Source of the DNA: Pycnopodia helianthoides
Lineage: Eukaryota; Echinodermata; Asteroidea; Forcipulatida; Asteriidae
Length of the DNA: 64,000 nt
Assembly: GCA_032158295.1 (NCBI GenBank)
Contig: CM063246.1
Span: 5,547,491 to 5,611,490 of the forward strand
Direction of reading: 5' to 3'
A program made the position numbers and the translations under genes. The notes under the pieces were generated by a model that was not told the DNA's origin, did no database searches, and saw only the letters and a list, made by a program, of their open reading frames with translations. Shown in pieces: positions 1 through 12,287 of the stretch. Within the stretch, counting starts at the first letter, position 1; every line of letters starts with the position of its first letter.

Positions 1-687
1 GCAGGGCGGTCTGAGGGGTAGGGTTTGGAGGTGTGTGTGTATTAATCCCTCTGACTTTGTGTTAGTAAACACGGTATCAGCTCATGTACTTTTCGTTTGA
101 GTCTATGCATGTGGGAAGCCATCCAGCTGCTTGGTGGACTTGACTTTTTATTGCCAGCTGACAAAAGGCCCTTTTCATCCGGGATGTTGTTGATTTTTAT
201 TTATTTTTGTTCAAACTATATATTTTTGGGGGGCTTGGAAAAGTACACATGGTCGTGTGTCGTATTAGTAGGAAAGGTGAATGGCACTTTCAGTTTGGGT
301 CGAAAAAAAACAACCCAAAAACCACACAGCCATTTGAAGTTATTAACAAACCAAATTATAATTCAGATTGGAGTTTGCACAAAGTGTGTGTGTAACCTGT
401 ACGGAAAACGAAACAACAATTTCAAAGCAAATAAGAAAAACGGAAAATACCTCTAAGACTTTTAAATTTAAAGATTCATTATCATTTAAAAAAAAAAATT
501 ATTATTCAATTTTTAATACCAGAGGCAGTCAGGCTTTATTCATAAATGACCTATTAAAAAAACCTCAGATTTTCAAGACCAAACGTCTTGCATTGGAGAC
601 AACTTCCCAGTTATTAACAAACGTATTATTTGGTTTTTCTCTCCTCCCCTCCATCTATTCAACATCCTCCTCTGCTTGTTTCTGCCT
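1..687. other. No gene seen; AT-rich sequence
   Basis: Homopolymer-rich AT sequence turning pyrimidine-rich after 620. Short ORFs here have no recognisable protein. Confidence 0.6.
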
Positions 688-975
688 CATTTGCCCATCC
701 CTCCCCTTCCCTCTTCCTCTCCACCCTTTGATTGTTTCTAAACCTTCTCCCTCCTCTTTCTTTCCCTCTCATTGGATGAACCTCCCCTACCGGCTTGGCT
801 CACTGCTCCTCCTGAATGCTCCTCTGTAACCCATTTGCCCATCCCTCCCCCTCCCCCTTCCTCTCCACCCTTTGGTTGTTTCTAAACCTTCTCCCTCCTC
901 TTTCTTTCCCTCTCATTGGATGAACCTCCCTACCGGCTTGGCTCACTGCTCCTCCTGGATGCTTCTCCGTAACCC
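688..975. repeat. 144-bp tandem duplication, pyrimidine-rich
   Basis: CATTTGCCCATCCCTCCCC starts at 688 and again at 832. Both units continue with CTCCACCCTTTG, TGTTTCTAAACCTTCTCCC and TACCGGCTTGGCTCACTGCT. Confidence 0.8.
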
Positions 976-1601
976 ATTCACATTGTCATCACAGGGGGTA
1001 AGTCACATTGTCTTTCTCCAATCCATTCTCTGTGCTACAGTTATAGACCATGCAACCCGTGACATCACATGTTCACAAAAGAGCCACAGAGCCTGGACTT
1101 GTCTGCAGGCATAAATTTGTTGTGTGTTCGGAAGAAGGGCGTGAGGCTCTATGCCTCTCTTCCAGGCACACAAAGGACCCTTTTTTTTGTAATGGAAGGC
1201 GGTAAGCAATAAAATGGCCCCTGACAAAAATATGGTATTACTTTTTTTTTAAATTGCTAGAATTACCCCCAAAGACAATCCCACATGCAGAATATAACCC
1301 ATCAAGAAACCCATCAAACTTTCACACTCAGTTTTCTTGACACACAATTTTGCACAATATTTGCTTATAAATGCCCTTTCTTATGTAAGTTTGTTAACGT
1401 CCTTCCTGGTACACAACGATTTGTACACAGCTCACTGGAGGAAAATTATACAAATCATACATTTAATGGAAATTGCACCGTATAATATTTTATCAACTTA
1501 TGACAAAGAGGGGCACATCTGAAAACTTGTTTAGCCAAGGTTTTTTTCGAAGCCATTGCTTTTATGTTGGGGTTATGGTACAAAATGTAATATTTCTCAT
1601 A

Positions 1602-1728
1602 TGACTAGTGAAGTGTTTTGCCTGCCAGGAATTGTCCGGGAATGTACAAGGTCACCATTTGCAATGTTTACAAACTAAGAATGATCTTGAGCATTCCGGA
1701 GCATTTCCTGGCAGGCAAGAAACTAGTC
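1602..1728. repeat. Short foldback (hairpin) element
   Basis: TTTTGCCTGCCAGGAATTGTC...GGGAATG at 1617 onward pairs imperfectly with CATTCCGGAGCATTTCCTGG...CAGGCAA ending near 1718. The outer ACTAGT hexamers at each end extend the palindrome. Confidence 0.55.
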
Positions 1729-2747
1729 GAAAGTTGTTCATATTGACAATTTCAAATTTTGTGCAGTGATTTCCTCATGGAACACACATAACAGCTGAAT
1801 GAGTTGAGAAGTGTCCCCTGTCATCAAAGAAAGAAAAACGAAAACTTAAGCTGCCATTTTGCTTTGACTATTTGAAGGTTTTTGATTTATTGATTTGTTT
1901 TGCATTGATGGTTGCCCATAGTTTACCAACCATCTGGACTACTACCAGGGGCCAGCGAAAAGGCCCAAAGGTATTTCCTTTGTCAGAGTTTGGGTTCAAG
2001 ACTTCAGTTTCAGTTCTGACAGGATCTAAATATAGTTTATTCTTATCATTTATTCCTCCCCCCCTCCTCCACAACCTGACCTTTCTGGAAACATTTCTGC
2101 GGTGTATGGAACTGAAACTCATCAACTCATCTTTAACCAACAGTTTGTAAGTATAAGACGTTTCTTTTTATTTGAAAGTGTCCATTATACGGTTTGTCAT
2201 CACGTCTTGAAATTGATTAACCTCAAGAAAGTTTGGTCCCACAAAGCTCAAGAGGTTAAACACCATTCCATGAATGTGTGAAAGTCATTTGCATTCTACA
2301 TGCATCACCTTCCTGAAATGCTCCTAGGGCAGTCGTTATCAATCATGTGCACATACATGTACAGTACATGCAGCCACCGATTAACGTTTCCACATAATCT
2401 TTGCAGTTTTGCCTCGGGGGCGAACTCAAAGGTTACTATGTTTACACTTAGAAGTTGTGGTGGTGCATTACTTGCAAAAGCGAAACCAGGAGTCGGTTCG
2501 GCTTTGTCCGATGCCACACGTAATTCCGAGTTAGTTTTGTAGATGGAGAAGGCGATAATGTAGTGTGAATGTGTCTACCCATCTACTACAGGCCTACTGA
2601 GGACCTTAACAAAAGGGATTTGACTGGGCTTTTTTAAAACATTAGACATGTGCAATTTGACTTGGGGTGCGAAGGCATTAGGGATGTTGCTTAAGAACAA
2701 ATTAATGGGAAATCAGAGAAGAGTCCTGAGACTACAACATTGATGAA

Positions 2748-2772
2748 CTTGTGTGTGTGTGTGTGTGTGTGA
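2748..2772. repeat. (GT)n microsatellite
   Basis: About twelve GT units. Confidence 0.85.
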
Positions 2773-4369
2773 GCAGGTCTATCCGTTGACACCAATGACC
2801 TTAACAAAAAGGGCGGGTGTTTTGACAGAGCGAGGACGTCCTCATTTTGCTTTTGTGTATACAACACCAATGAGGACGGCGCTAAACCAAACTAAGTCAA
2901 AACACTTTGAGAGTAAAGAGAAGCCCTGGTTTTATCGTGTTGACATGGGTCTATGAGGGTGTCTAACCGATTGAAGTCCGTGGAAGTCCTTGGTTTGATT
3001 TTGTGTAGAAAACTAATTGTGGCGGGGCAGTCACTCTATTTCTTCCTTCATGCTCAAACCATGGAGGAAGGAAAGGGGCCATGTCACACAGGGCAATGTG
3101 CAGGCAACCAGTTCCAGGCAATCTCCAAGAAGAAAATCCAGTTAAATTTAATTTTCATATCATTTTTCTCCGGGACAGTAAGATACTGATAACAAAATGT
3201 CTCTTGTGGAACCGAAGCGTTCAGTTCAATTTGAATGCAGTGGAGCTGGGTGCTCTAGCGTTGCCTGTAAACATTGCCTTTTGTGACATGGCTTTTATAA
3301 GAAAATAAGACAGCGGCCCTTTTTTCGCCTTACTGGGTTGACAAACCTTGGTGTTTGGGTAGAGGTGTCGCAGGTTTTTACCCAAATCTAAGTCTAACTT
3401 ATGACAATAATGTTGAGTGAATGCAAGGAGCCCTACAGGTCTATGCTGCTATAATAGGTCAGTTTTTTGTTCTCCATCAACTAACCTACATATTTGAACT
3501 CCGTCTTTTGAAGGCACCTCCTGAAGTCAATAAGTTTGTTTCATTTTTTCCTCCCTGGCCAACATGGCTCCCAGGGCTCTTCGGTGTGGCGAGATGTTAT
3601 CCCTGAGTATTCCTATCCCACAATCCGCTTCCTTAACCACTTCGATCGATCCCTGAGGTGGGGTTGCTTAGTTTATTTTAAATCCCCCATCAGGTGTACA
3701 TGTCAGATACCTCACCAAAACCCCCAACGGCTAGCTGGGGCGGCACTCTTGCAGGAAGGATACCGTTTCACGAGGTGCCAGATTTTCACAGGTTTCTTAA
3801 CATAGACCATCTTGTGGGTCCCCTGTTCAGGGAAAACTCAACACCAGCGTGGCCTTGTGAGGGTAAACTAACTGAGGGTATTGGAAGCGTAGCTCTGAAG
3901 ATAAGATGTTTTAGTGAAAGGAAATCGCTGATTATCTCCAAGGGGAAACATGTGTAAAGTGGAGGGTTTAATTTGTTGTATTGCTCCTTGGGATTAAATA
4001 TCTAGATAATGTTATTGGTTTGTTTTTTTCTTTCTCTCTCACCTTTTCTTTCGGGGCCTCTCTCTGGCCCAAATTGAAAACATGTGTGTGGTTTATTTTG
4101 GGGGGTTGTCTGGACAGAAAGTTGGTGTGAGAATGAAGCAGAGTGGGCCCGGGTCTGCTCAAAATGTGGTCAGCTATTTGTAGATGGTCTCTTTGAGAAA
4201 GAAGTCACTCTTAATTATGTCAAATCATGCAGGGTTTGGCAGGTTTTGTGAGCAATTAAGGGATTTTAAGGTGTTAAAGACTGCAGCAGACTTTGGAGGA
4301 AAAATGTCAATAAGTAGACATACATGTACCATTCAACCCCTCTTCCCATATATAGATGAAAATACCATG

Positions 4370-4500
4370 ACAGTTTTTTGCTGTTTTCTTAGCAAGTAGA
4401 CACTGTATTCAGCTGAAACTTTCACATGTGACTTTTATTGTATCTTTCTTAATAAGTTTGCCTATAAATCAGCATTACCAATCTATGACCCTACCCTTCA
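4370..4500. repeat. Foldback family F fragment
   Basis: Minus-orientation copy of the left half: AGCAAGTAGACACTGTATTC, AGCTGAAACTTTCACATGTG, CTATAAATCAGCATTACCAA, TCTATGACCCTACCCTT. Confidence 0.55.
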
Positions 4501-4978
4501 GTATAAACCAAAGGACAGTCTTCTGTGTCCTATTGGTAGTATCCTTGAAGATGTGTCATTCAGTGCAGCCAAAAGGATTCTCCTCTTGTTAATTCAAACC
4601 ACAACTAACCCCCCCCCCTATCCCAATCTGGTTTTGTTTTCACCAACCAGACAGAGTAACAACAAAGAATTGGGACATTAAAACAGAGGATGCCCCAAAC
4701 CAACCCCAGCCCATGAAGCATGTCAAGCATGCCATCCTTGTTTATGCCCCACAGGAGCAGTGTGTTTACAGTGTAGTCCCCTTACCCTCTGGGCAATTGG
4801 ATACTGATACTACAAACCATACTGCCCAACAATGCAATGAATGCTTGCCTCTATCACTTACAGAAGTTTAACCCTTCTGGCAGGGCCTAAGTAGTATTAA
4901 GTAATTTTTTGTGCGAGTTGAATTGGAATAATGTTGAGTTTGGTGGATGAGAGGTCTATTGCACTAGTTTATGGGCCA

Positions 4979-5111
4979 TGTCCGAATTGGCGGCTACGGC
5001 TATGACTACGGCTACTGCTCGATCGCCCTGTCATCATGCGTTCAAATATAGGATGTCCTTAGCAACACCCTGAGCGACAGTCGTAGCTGTAGCCATAGCC
5101 GCCAATTCGGA
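4979..5111. repeat. Foldback element, GGCGGCTACGGCTA family
   Basis: TGTCCGAATTGGCGGCTACG at the left pairs with the reverse complement at the right (GTAGCCATAGCCGCCAATTC). A second copy is at 42637-42747, and a one-arm fragment lies at 42144-42175. Confidence 0.65.
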
Positions 5112-5173
5112 TACCTCTTTTTAAGGTCGGAGCCCATCAGTGTTAAGGTGCTGTGTATTACTATTAAATAGAA

Positions 5174-5245
5174 CTAATGCTGAGTGTAGGGGCCGAGTGG
5201 TCTAGCATGCACTGGACTCCAGCTCAGACAGAGCCCAGTTTTTTG
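5174..5245 (+). mobile_element. SINE family 2 head fragment
   Basis: GGGGCCGAGTGGTCTAGCAT, then ACTGGACTCCAGCTCAGAC, resembles the tRNA-like head just downstream at 5330. The two heads are preceded by similar AATAATG(C/T)(T/C)GAGTG motifs, suggesting a local duplication. Confidence 0.4.
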
Positions 5246-5327
5246 CCAGCTGGTTATCACAGTACTGTGCTTATGGCACCCTCCTTCAAGCACTGTGGGC
5301 CATACTAAATTAAAAAATAGAAATAAT

Positions 5328-6105
5328 GTCGAGTGTTTTGGCCGATTGGTCAAGTGCACCTGACTCAAGCTCAGAGGCTGTTTTTATGCAAGCATGGCAA
5401 ACTCTGTCAAGCACAGAATTCTATTGGCTGTAAGCGCAAGCATAGAATTCTATTGGCCATAAGCGCAAGCGCAGAATTCTATGGCAAGTTCTTGTGTCCT
5501 TGAGTGAGACATTTATCCAAAATGTTAAGACATTTATCTAAAATGTCTTCGTCCTTGGGATGCAATGTAAACCCATACATGTACATGTAGGTCCTGTGTG
5601 TTGTTTAATGTACTTAAAAGAACCTAGTACACTTTATACCGTTAAGAAGGGAAGGGGTTCACCCAGTGTTTCTGGCGTAGTTGGCTGCAGATTGCACTGC
5701 AAACCCTATGCAGAGCTGCCAACTCTCCCTGATTCTGCAGAGAGTTCCCTGAAAATAAACCAATCTTTCCATGCTCTGATGAACAGATTTGAAAATCTCC
5801 CTGAAAATGGAACCTTTCCCCCCATTGTGTTGAATGTATGTAATTCTCAACTTCTCCCTGATTTTTGTACAAAATCTTCCTGATTGCAAACTGCAAATGT
5901 TGGCAACTCTGCCTATGATCATAGGTGCTAAAAAAGGCCTGTTAAAACTCTATGAAGCTGCTAAATGAATAGGTATCATGTTTCAAACTTAGCTCAGCAT
6001 ACCTGCTGTGACAATATCAAGCACTTTGATTCGCCCATTCAGGTGTGATCAAAGCATTTGATAAGAACTACGTACTAGTAGTAGTAGTTAGTATTATCTT
6101 CAAGC
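5328..6105 (+). mobile_element. tRNA-derived SINE, family 2, with nested insertions
   Basis: The head at 5330-5390 (TTTTGGCCGATTGGTCAAGTG..., CTGACTCAAGCTCAGAGG) is followed by the body (CTTGTGTCCTTGAG, GTCTTCGTCCTTGGGATG, GTAGGTCCTGTGTGTTG, AAGAACC). It is interrupted by a short GAATTCTATTGGC tandem at about 5418-5485 and by a foldback at 5713-5912. The 3' part resumes with AGGTGCTAAA, TGAATAGGTA and GAGCATT-like tail. Confidence 0.55.
5713..5912. repeat. Foldback element, CAGAGCTGCCAACTCTCC family, copy 1
   Basis: CAGAGCTGCCAACTCTCCCT...TTGGCAACTCTG. It sits inside a family 2 SINE and is flanked by CCTATG on both sides, a likely target-site duplication. Internal sequence (TTCTGCAGAGAGTTCCCTGA) is shared with the copies at 20412 and 28009. 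Confidence 0.7.
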
Positions 6106-6654
6106 AAACTTGAATCCTCGATTCTGATTGGTCGACCCATAGCAACAAGAGGCGATATATAAACCTTTATCACACGACCCATATCACACCCTGTGTGTTT
6201 GGCTGTTCTAACTTCATGTATTGCACCATTTTAAACTGAGTAGCCTATAAGCAAGATGTACAGCAAGCTGTTACATAAAAGACGACAGACATACTGTAAT
6301 TTACAATTTCTTTATGAATGTGAATAATACAGTTAAATTTATACAATGCTTTCTAGGGGCAAATATAACCGCCCTTGTAGATTCCTGACAAATCTACAGT
6401 AATCTGTATATTGTCAACGAATCTACGCACACTTTCCTCAATTGTGTGACATCATAGAAAATAGTTGAAATGATGTTTTTTTTTTTACTAATTATTTACT
6501 TTTCTTCCAACCTTCCATTTTGTCCTTTGTGTTTCCAACTTCTTTGTGGTCTAGCCATCCCCTTCCTCCAACCCCCCCCCTTTGTCTTCATAATCCCTGC
6601 TTACCCCTGCTTTTTCTGAATGCTTCTTGCTTTTCTCTCTCCACTCTCTCTATT

Positions 6655-6785
6655 CATGTTTTTCCACTTGACTGCTTTTGTCCCCTTGTATGCATGTATG
6701 TGTGTTGTCTTGTCATTTAGCTTCGAGAAAGACTCTGCTAGGGTCGAAACGTCAGGCCACTAACTAATTTTTTTTTTTTTTTTTT
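6655..6785 (+). repeat. Dispersed repeat with CGAAACGTCAGG core, copy 1
   Basis: TGTGTTGTCTTGTCATTTAG, CTTCGAGAAAGACTCTGCTA, GGGTCGAAACGTCAGGCCAC, TAACTA then a T-run. GACTCTGCTAGGGTC can form a 5-bp hairpin before GAAAC. Confidence 0.6.
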
Positions 6786-7229
6786 AGTTACTTGTAACTT
6801 GCTCCCGAACAAATTTCTTTTTACCGCCAACTTTTTACTGCTAAATGTCTTCACACAATTGCGGCCGAGCATTCTCGTCCATCAATCACTACATCATTAT
6901 AAACACCCTCAATGCATTGCACTATGTGCAACTGCAGTTGAATTATTTAGTGTCCCTACAAATATTATGAAGGCAAGATCCAAACATATACCCCCAAGAC
7001 AATTTACGATTGAGGCAAACCATCAAGTCTAGACCTGTTAATCTGGTCGGTGGAGTTCAACACTGAAATATTTTTTTAAAGAATGTAAATAGTAAGGATG
7101 TTTTTTTGTAAGTAAATGATGATATTACAGTTTCACTCTCAGCTTAATTAAATCAAGTTTGTTAAATAGCTGTTTGTCTTAAAGTGTTATAATCGATGTT
7201 ACCCCCCCCCTTCTAATTTTACTCAAAAT

Positions 7230-7430
7230 AGCTAATACTCAATGGTACTCATCAAGCTTCTTCCCACATACTGCCTCATTTTGGAATTCACTACCCGGTA
7301 TTCTGCTTCCCTGCCTCTTAAAACCTGTCCCAATTCAATCGCAATATCTATTTCCTCTTCTGCTACACCCTTTCCCACTTTTTAGTCATCACCTTGAGTG
7401 GCCTGTTTGTATGGCCTTGTGATTGGCAAC
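7230..7430 (+). pseudogene. Possible LINE 3'-end remnant
   Basis: A short frame around 7262-7320 reads TASFWNSLPGILLPCLLKP, similar to the FWNSLP motif near the end of non-LTR RT ORFs. An AT-rich tail follows. The match is short, so this is weak. Confidence 0.3.
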
Positions 7431-9159
7431 TTCCCATAAAAAAAAAATATCAGTCAAAAGAAGAAGATTTATGGACAAGTGATAACATGGAAGAGGACGT
7501 TACATCAGTAGTTGAAACTTGTCTTCTAAACATTTAGGAATAGTTTTATGTTTGTTATATATTTGAGGTCTATGAAACCAGTGAATTGAGATATGAAATC
7601 AAAATGAAACTTGATGTTGGTCCGTCTTTTACATAGAAAGAATTTTTTTTTTCATTTGTGTTGATATTGTCAATGAGAAATTTACATCAGCGGTGTCAGT
7701 GGTTTGACAAATTGCCTAACCACAGACTCCATCTTTGCAAGGAGCCGTAGTTTGCCTAACTTATTGGACTCCATCCGTTTGCATTGGTGCCATGAAACAG
7801 TGTTTGCCTAACTTTGCAATGTCTTGGTTTGCAAGCATTGTAAGAAATGCCTGCCAATCTTGATTCACATAGTCAGTTCACTCCTTCTTTCATGATCAGT
7901 TCAGATAGCATCTTTCTCCGCCAAACTTGCCAGAAATCAATAAATGCTGATGATATAGGCCTCATAAAACTGCATGAAATTGAATTTTAATTGCAGGGGT
8001 CTGGGCCAGCTTGCTCTTCCTGATGGAAAGCCCCCTTCTTTTGAGCGAAAAAAACATTCGGAGAATCGCACAATGGCAGCCCAGCGTGTGATCCGCAATG
8101 TTCACTAGCTGCGCTCTCACCACTTCAGGGCAATTTGTGTCTCTTGGCTGGAGTTGCCATGCGCCCTTCGTTCTGTTTCCAAATCAGCCCTGAAATTGGG
8201 CACAAATCCTGGGTTATTGTTGTGGGTACGACACCCACTGTGCGGGGTTGATCACAGTCTAAAGGTAACACAGCGTGGGCTGGGTACGTATGACATGATA
8301 TTAACTCTTGAATGAACGGCCCCCGACCACAGTCTTTGTTGTTATTCATGTTGATATTTCGCGTATTAAAAAGTCATTATTACCGGATTATGAACTCATG
8401 TATCGTGCGCTGAGGCTCTATTGTTGAATGTTTCCGCCCACCCCCATGTTCCAATGAAGTACCTCATGCATGTTGCAAACACCATTTAACTGCCTTTTTG
8501 TTCTGATTTTTTGTATAATTATTTTTTTCCTGAATTTGAGTTCATTATCTTTTTCCCCATTTCACATGATTTTTGCATACCTAGTCTTATTTAATTTAGT
8601 ATTGTTACAAATAAATAAAAATTGGGAGGGGGTCGGGGGTTGTCGAGAAGTGTTTACTTAAACTTCTCGGACCTTTGCAGCGAGCACTACCCTCCTATTG
8701 TAGAATAAAGACAAAATATATCGCTTGACTTCTTTCTGTCGCGTTGAATGCACGCTGCAATACACATTCATGTGAGCGATTCCACCATTATTCATGCAAG
8801 ATTGACTGCGAGTGTCTGAAATCTGGTTTTCCTGGTGATTTTTTGTTTTTACTTGATTCTTTATCGTATGTAATTAATAATGAAAAAAGGGTGAATTTTT
8901 AACTTTTTTTTTTAGGGTTGAGGGATGTCAAGCAATGTTTTCTGTATAAATAATGTATTTCTTGTACCAGAGAAATGAGGGCGCGTTCAACGGCAAATTT
9001 CTTTGCATGACAATTACAGTTTTATCTTATTTAGACTGTCTGTATGTATTGTTTTCTTGTCTCAACGGTCTAATAAATAATAATACTAATAACAACAATA
9101 ACAAAACAAACAAAAAGTTCACATGGTCAAAATTACTTGTTGTTCGGCATATCTGAACA

Positions 9160-9290
9160 AAGATATTGACAAAATGGGGAGACCGCAAACACTAGGGCTA
9201 GATGGCTTAGTAGGTAGGACTGTAATCCGTAGGTTGCAAGTTCAAATCCTGCTCTAGTCAATTGTTCTTTGTTCAAACCACAACAAACAA
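9160..9290 (+). mobile_element. tRNA-derived SINE, family 4
   Basis: AGGGCTAGATGGCTTAGTAG..., GTAGGTTGCAAGTTCAAATC, then CTGCTCTAGTCAATTGTTCT. It is preceded by AAGATATTGACAAAATGGGG, a module also found beside other copies. Confidence 0.6.
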
Positions 9291-9480
9291 AAGTTATGCT
9301 TTTGTTAAAATTGTCTCACCTAAAACAGGTTTTATGTATGGATTAGGGATGGGTGAACAGTAGGACTGAGGTAATATCTCTCCTTGTTAGTGGAGTCATA
9401 TATTGTCTTCACATCATTATACAGTTTGAGGAACATATATGGGTTCCAAGTATATAGTATGGAGAACTCATGTACATGGA

Positions 9481-9832
9481 GTGTCATGGCCGAGCTGTTT
9501 AGAGCGTCGGCTTCAAGTTCGTGTGGTTGAGTCATTGGGGTGTGGGTTCGAATCCCGGTCATAACACTTGTGTCCTTGAGCAAGCTGCTTTACTGTAATT
9601 GCCTGTCTTCTCAAAGGGGTATAAATGGGTACCTGAGGGGGTAGAGGTTGATGTTGTGTTTGAAAAAGCCTTCAGAGTGCCACGGCAGCCACAGGCTGTT
9701 TACTCCCCAGGGTGCTGAGAAAGATTATAGAAATGTTATTGGCCCAATGACCAGGGCACTAATGTAAAGCGCATTGATACGTTATTGTGAAATGCACTAT
9801 ATAAGAACTAGTTATTATTATTTTTATTAACA
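9481..9832 (+). mobile_element. tRNA-derived SINE, family 1, full-length-like
   Basis: The head (GTGTCATGGCCGAGCTG...) resembles box A of a tRNA with a long variable arm, and GGGTTCGAATCCC is a good box B. A conserved body follows (CTTGTGTCCTTGAGCAAG, then ATAAATGGGTACCTG), and the 3' end has ATGCACTATATAAGAAC and a (TTA)n tail. Other copies lie at 12288-12476 (+) and 25240-25893 (-, interrupted). Confidence 0.75.
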
Positions 9833-10281
9833 CGGGTAATAATATGCTTTTGTAGAACCACCTTAAGCAGTTGTGTCATGGTTACAGGATCAAAGTGTAG
9901 AGAACTTTTTTTTTTCTTCTTTTTTTTTTGGAGTGTTGTATGACTCGGACTCGGACCTGACTCGCAATACATTTTTTTATGACTTGGGGTCTGCCTGTGA
10001 ACTTATAAATCAGATCACCTCATTCAAATTGTTTTCACCTATTATGGTCCATACAGTCGAGCCAGTCCAGTTGGTGTTGATATGCAGTTGTCTAGCACTT
10101 CGTTCCTCCGCTTCAGTGCATCCCTGCTCCTTACAGTATACCCTCCCTCCTGGAAGAGCCCAGACCCTGCTTGATTGACTGGAGTTTTTCTACCAGTCGC
10201 TGTAATCATCTGGAATAGGCTTGCCCCCTTGATGTCATGGGGCAGCCTTCAGAGGAGGGGCCGCAATGTTTTTAGGAGGCT

Positions 10282-10712
10282 GTGTGCCATTCTTTTGAGA
10301 GGCCATACATAGTCCCCGGCTTCATGTATAAGAGCTCAGAGTTGCCCAAGCACGTGTTTTTTTTTTTTTTCTTTACAGTCCTATTGATGTTGCCATGCGT
10401 GCTCTTGGCCTGTTGTTTTTTTGGTTTTTTTTATGAGATTTTTGATCGCCCACCAGCAATATTCGCCATGTTTGCCCATAGCTGATGGGAACGAGCTGTA
10501 CGCCATTCTTTTGAGAGGCCATACCTAGTCCTCGGCTTCATGTAAAAGAGCTCAGAGTTGTCCAAGCACGTGTTTTTTTTTTTTTTTTTTGCTTTAAAGT
10601 CCTATTAATGTTGCCATGCCTGCTCGTGGCCTGTTGGTGTTTTTTTTTATATGAGATTTTTGATCGCCCACCAGCGACGTTCGTCATGTTTGACCATAAC
10701 TGGCGGGAATGG
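10282..10712. repeat. 216-bp tandem duplication
   Basis: GCCATTCTTTTGAGAGGCCA occurs at 10286 and 10502. Both units contain a T-run, TTGCCATGC, GAGATTTTTGATCGCCCACC and ATG-TTTG.CCATA. A few percent diverged. Confidence 0.8.
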
Positions 10713-11534
10713 GTTGAGAATAAACCAATATGTATATATAGAAAAGAGAACTTCTCTTGGGTGTTTCTATAAACTTGAATTAATCACAGAGGTGGGTGCT
10801 ATAGTGTTTCCTTCCTCAATGGTTCCGCATGTTATGGTCTGAGCATGAACAGTGAAATACAGTAAACAGGGGGTTCATTTAGGGTACAAAGACCTCTGCA
10901 CTTGTGGCGACACCTTATTGTCAGAGTCATCGGAGTAGGACCGGGAGTATGAGGGACTTTATTTGGGGGTTGTTGTGCACTATCGTAGGAAACCTCGGGG
11001 TTAGAGGAATACGTGTAGATGACTTTTCCAGACGGGAATCGGGAAAAAAGGGGCGGGCAACGGGGCAGTCCGCACTCATTATCCTTGATCCTTCTACCAA
11101 ACATTGTCAGGCTTTGTGGTTTCAACATCATAGAGATGCCACTATGCGGGATGAAATTCGATTACGGACTCATGGAATCTGAAATAGTATTAAGTACAAT
11201 GAACCCCGCGGCGGTGTTGGGAGAAATTCAAAGAATTTTGATTGATCCATGGAAATCTTTTACGTGAACTGAACTGCTGTTAACCAGTGTGGGTAATTAA
11301 TGGAAATGTCCAAATTTTGTCAAACTCCTTCATGATGATGATGTGCTTTACATATGTGTATCCCTCATTCATTCCTCGTTCATTCATAAACCCCTCCCCT
11401 CCTCCTAATTCATATCTCCACTTGAAAAAAAAACCGAGACTAAAACAAAATGAATAATGTTAGATTTATTTGGATGATAATCATATATAAACAGTACATA
11501 AAAACAGTGCAAGTCCATTTTAGATATATCACCA
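10713..11534. other. No gene seen
   Basis: Moderate GC around 10870-11260 keeps overlapping ORFs of about 80-100 codons open on both strands. None matches a family I know. Confidence 0.5.
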
Positions 11535-11905
11535 AAGATTGTAGAAATTCCTTTGAAAGGTGAACAAAGAAAAAATTGACTAGAACAGGATTTGAACCTG
11601 CAACCACCCGGTTTACATGGCGGTGCTCTGCCAACTAAGCTATCAAGCCCTATGCTGGTGGTCTCCCTGGAAAAGTAAAATTTTTGAAAAGTTGTTATTA
11701 TTTATATCGTGATGTGGTTTTGTGACGAACTTTCAAGTAGTGAGACTTATAAAACCAACAATTTTAGAAATTCCTTTCAAAGGTGATCAAAGACAAAATT
11801 GACTAGAACAGGATGTAAACCTACAACCACCGGGTATACATGCCGGTGCTCTGCCAACTGAGCTCTCAAGCCCATGCTGGTGGTCTCCCTGGAAATATAA
11901 CAATT
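11535..11905 (-). mobile_element. Two tandem copies of SINE family 4 (period 223)
   Basis: Units starting at 11542 and 11765 both read TAGAAATTCCTTT(G/C)AAAGGTG, then (-) strand tRNA-like heads (GCTCTGCCAACTAAGCTATC and GCTCTGCCAACTGAGCTCTC), then GCTGGTGGTCTCCCTGGAAA. The tRNA-like parts are about 11570-11653 and 11797-11885. Confidence 0.65.
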
Positions 11906-11954
11906 CTAGAATTCCTAGGACAGTCGCCTACCACCCAGCATCATTCAGTCTTGG

Positions 11955-12080
11955 AAAATATCCCACTCGCTTGACTGCTTCTGTTTTACTTGTGTACCTG
12001 TTTATGTGTGTTGTCATGTCATTTAGCCTTCGAGAAAGACTCTCCTAGGGTTGAAACGTCAGGCCACTAACTATTTTTTT
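11955..12080 (+). repeat. Dispersed repeat with GAAACGTCAGG core, copy 2
   Basis: TGTGTTGTCATGTCATTTAG, CCTTCGAGAAAGACTCTCCT, AGGGTTGAAACGTCAGGCCA, CTAACTATTTTTTTGC. Confidence 0.6.
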
Positions 12081-12287
12081 GCATCGAAAATTAGAGCGAA
12101 ACTTTTCAAATTGTTCAGTGAAAATGATAGTTGTTTCTGCTTTTTAAAATATGTCCAGCTCCACACCTGAATCACCAAACAAGTGATGATTCCTGACGGA
12201 TAATTTGCCAGCACTGCTGTTGACATATATGACAAGGAATACAATAAGGGAACCACTTTGCATCTGTAACACTGGCAGTTTTTATAG

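Larger units (their letters stand above)
976..4369. other. No gene seen apart from the listed repeats
   Basis: Unique-looking AT-rich sequence with several short ORFs under 95 codons, none with a recognisable motif. Only the hairpin near 1.6 kb and the GT run near 2.75 kb stand out. Confidence 0.55.
6106..9159. other. No gene seen; AT-rich with homopolymer runs
   Basis: Holds the GAAACGTCAGG repeat and a possible LINE scrap, otherwise nothing recognisable. A pyrimidine-AG acceptor-like site near 7995 opens a 36-codon frame that has no donor and no known motif. Confidence 0.5.

Noticed and set aside
7995..8108. Acceptor-like site (TTTTAATTGCAG) opening a 36-codon frame
   Set aside because: No donor, an early stop and no similarity to the missing SOWAH N-terminus.
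10832..11182. Overlapping ORFs of 92-99 codons on both strands
   Set aside because: No motif, no splice context and mutually antisense; likely chance in a less AT-rich stretch.
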